64,000 nt of DNA from contig JAMPAG010000002.1 in NCBI GenBank assembly GCA_023667365.1, forward strand, positions 1 through 64,000, in the 5' to 3' direction. Shown here one piece after another: positions 63,501 to 64,000 of the stretch. This DNA comes from a bacterium (GTDB lineage: Bacteria; Bacillota; Clostridia; Lachnospirales; Lachnospiraceae). A program made the translations under genes and the position numbers. Under the pieces are notes generated by a model. The model had not been told where the DNA came from, did not search any database, and was given only the letters and a program-made list of their open reading frames with translations. How positions within the stretch are numbered: position 1 is the stretch's first letter; the number at the start of each line of letters is the position of its first letter.

Positions 63501-64000
63501 AATATCCGTGGCAGCATCCGGTTTTGGGTGAGGTTCCCGTCCGATGCGTGGGGCGTCTGAGTAAGGCAAAGGATGGTGTTTATACTTATAAAGGATACCA
63601 TCTGATCACGAAAGACATGCTTTATAAGCATCTGCCCAGAGGAGAGGCGATCAAGCGCCAGTATGTGCGGAAAGAAGATTTTTATCAGGCGATCCTTTCC
63701 GAGACGAGCGCTTATGCCGAGGTTGACATGGATACCGGTATGATGCTTTCCGGCGGCGGTTTCTGGGAGAAGTATCTGACGATCGGAAGACAGCAGCACC
63801 TGACGTTCCAGCGTATGCAGGACGCCTATGCGCGCGACGTTGTGGCGGAGGAGGATTACAAAAACTATTACAGCCATATCAACGTCGATCATGTCCGCCA
63901 GTCGTACGAGAACGGAGCCGCAACGGTCAATCTGCAGTTCCGCAGAAAAAATGAGGATGAGTATCACTGGATGGAGCTGTTTGTCCATGCGTTTAAGGAG
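60596..64000 (+). CDS. PAS-GGDEF-EAL-PAS-GAF signalling protein (3' end beyond window)
   Basis: An open frame of 1135 codons that runs off the window. An N-terminal PAS domain occupies ~25-140. The GGDEF domain has the signature site changed to DGDHF near residue 216, so diguanylate cyclase activity is doubtful. The EAL domain is intact, with EAL at ~337, DDFGTGYSGLSYL at ~458, KIDRSFI and CEGVET, predicting c-di-GMP hydrolysis. A second PAS (~590-700) has a Cys-rich stretch (CYQVCRKADQPCAEC). A GAF-like domain follows (~710-880), then another PAS-like region. No membrane segment seen. GGGGGAAAAGC precedes the ATG. Confidence 0.9.
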   Translation, partial: MEQNESRIVFGEQDEKLFKQYCETLRILNESTDDYLYIARLDTGRFYFWGNLAGRYPLPRNPENGYSLEEYSKAVYDHDAAALEQDIRYVLEGRQDTHDMEYRLVDREGNQVWISCRGKVVYDEAGRRLFMMGRISDTVLLGKTDSLTALFNISKFMEDFEDTLRQNKEGTLLVLGVDNFKYINKKYGRAHGNRILKNVTVMMEDCIDDKFRIYRLDGDHFAVNFVGYQREMVASVYESIRRQLGEDCTFSAGAVTYPLTDISDANTIYMYAESTLDRAKKAGKNQLVFFSVEDYTKQLYLIDLADEMRRSIQNHCDGFFLCYQPKVAAQTMEVVGAEALLRYRSAYHGVVLPGVFISILEQNGMIVPVGNWVLQEAMRQCKEWRKLNPKFTMSINLSYVQLQQKELSDTIYEMLDRFQLPGDAVVMELTESMPLQDFTNFNQLFYQWGRRGIQVSVDDFGTGYSGLSYLKGLAVDEVKIDRSFISSIQLSAYNYRLLQNVLELAHSVQIRVCCEGVETADEMRTLKGLRPELMQGYYFSKPVGAEEFERRYLYDSKEQEDWKKDAQTALEQSDKADSLEWRAEGCPEDAYKTVLDQLEEVVYVSDADSYELYYMNTAAKRFVGINDYEGKPCYQVCRKADQPCAECLHRKLDTTKFMTSVWDSQTQGKMFVRDKLIHWNGKPARLEIAYDLSAMGQLQAEMEARLEVSEQAVRSIAALIENRDFDTAIRECLCETGTFYKADRCYLFLYSENHHTWSNLYEWCENQVESMQAELLSLPEDLVGPWMKKFAAGKAEIVPDIDVYKESAPKMWKTLYEQNIRRLIVVPFLHGGKVIGFIGVDNPKKNSYHEELLARVAPMMGAVLLQKGMMTADEKGDVISETLNLVREADILKDMRIGMWMIETDTNADESRMYADKGMKELLGEEERQELSGEECYAHWHGNIVGGYQSYVEDAVRDMMLTGKIVELEYPWQHPVLGEVPVRCVGRLSKAKDGVYTYKGYHLITKDMLYKHLPRGEAIKRQYVRKEDFYQAILSETSAYAEVDMDTGMMLSGGGFWEKYLTIGRQQHLTFQRMQDAYARDVVAEEDYKNYYSHINVDHVRQSYENGAATVNLQFRRKNEDEYHWMELFVHAFKE

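Overview
This window is the replication-origin neighbourhood of a low-to-mid GC Gram-positive bacterium, most likely a Lachnospiraceae member (Clostridia). The reasons are the order rpmH-rnpA-yidD-yidC-jag-mnmE-mnmG-rsmG on one side of dnaA and dnaN-yaaA-recF-gyrB-gyrA on the other, together with DUF3881, DUF4446 and DUF378 genes and a Clostridia-type serS. All names come from reading the protein sequences; no database was searched.

Layout. 1-2.4 kb: a decayed GNAT acetyltransferase, a metallophosphoesterase, tRNA-Arg(CCU) with its promoter, and a DUF3881 gene. 2.4-7.2 kb: a leftward run parA-parB-DUF4446-HD-GYP-serS-DUF3881. 7.2-7.9 kb: three parS sites in front of parA. 7.9-12 kb: a secreted SGNH hydrolase, a DegS/DegU-like two-component pair, and an alpha/beta-hydrolase-like protein that lacks the usual catalytic His. 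12-20 kb: rsmG, mnmG, a cytidine-deaminase-like pseudoenzyme, DUF378, mnmE (with a charged insert), jag, yidC, yidD, rnpA and rpmH. 20-29.4 kb: oriC (DnaA boxes on both sides of dnaA), dnaA, dnaN, yaaA, recF, gyrB, gyrA.

29.5-35.2 kb: a DUF308 membrane protein, a LytTR regulator whose transcript looks leaderless, a LiaF-like protein and a two-gene ABC exporter, ending in a 232-bp palindromic element. 35.5-38.1 kb: a translationally coupled TIGR03915/TIGR03916-type pair (radical SAM protein plus partner) behind a promoter with two LexA-like boxes; the radical SAM protein ends in a QLSLF beta-clamp-binding motif. 38-46 kb: an M48 membrane protease, a MacB/FtsX-type ABC system with an XRE regulator, and an ABC exporter with a small membrane protein. 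46-50.7 kb: rarA (also carrying QLSLF), a YkgJ-type Fe-S protein, an XRE pseudogene and an intact XRE gene, and a YjjG-type HAD phosphatase. 50.7-54.2 kb: a response regulator-ABC-histidine kinase cluster with a direct-repeat operator. 54.4-59.3 kb: a cupin, two ABC half-exporters and a histidine phosphatase. 59.4-60.6 kb: a mobile-element scar, with a KilA-N gene broken by an in-frame TGA under a LexA-like box and the first residues of a serine recombinase. 60.6 kb to the end: a large PAS-GGDEF(degenerate)-EAL-PAS-GAF signalling protein that runs off the window.

How it fits together. The centre is replication initiation (dnaA/oriC/dnaN/recF/gyrBA), segregation (parABS) and the tRNA-modification and membrane-insertion genes normally found beside it. 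The right half is accessory: repeated ABC exporter and regulator modules typical of antimicrobial-peptide stress response, plus DNA-damage functions. The strongest candidate for an undescribed system is the SOS-type, clamp-binding radical SAM pair at 35.5-38.1 kb.
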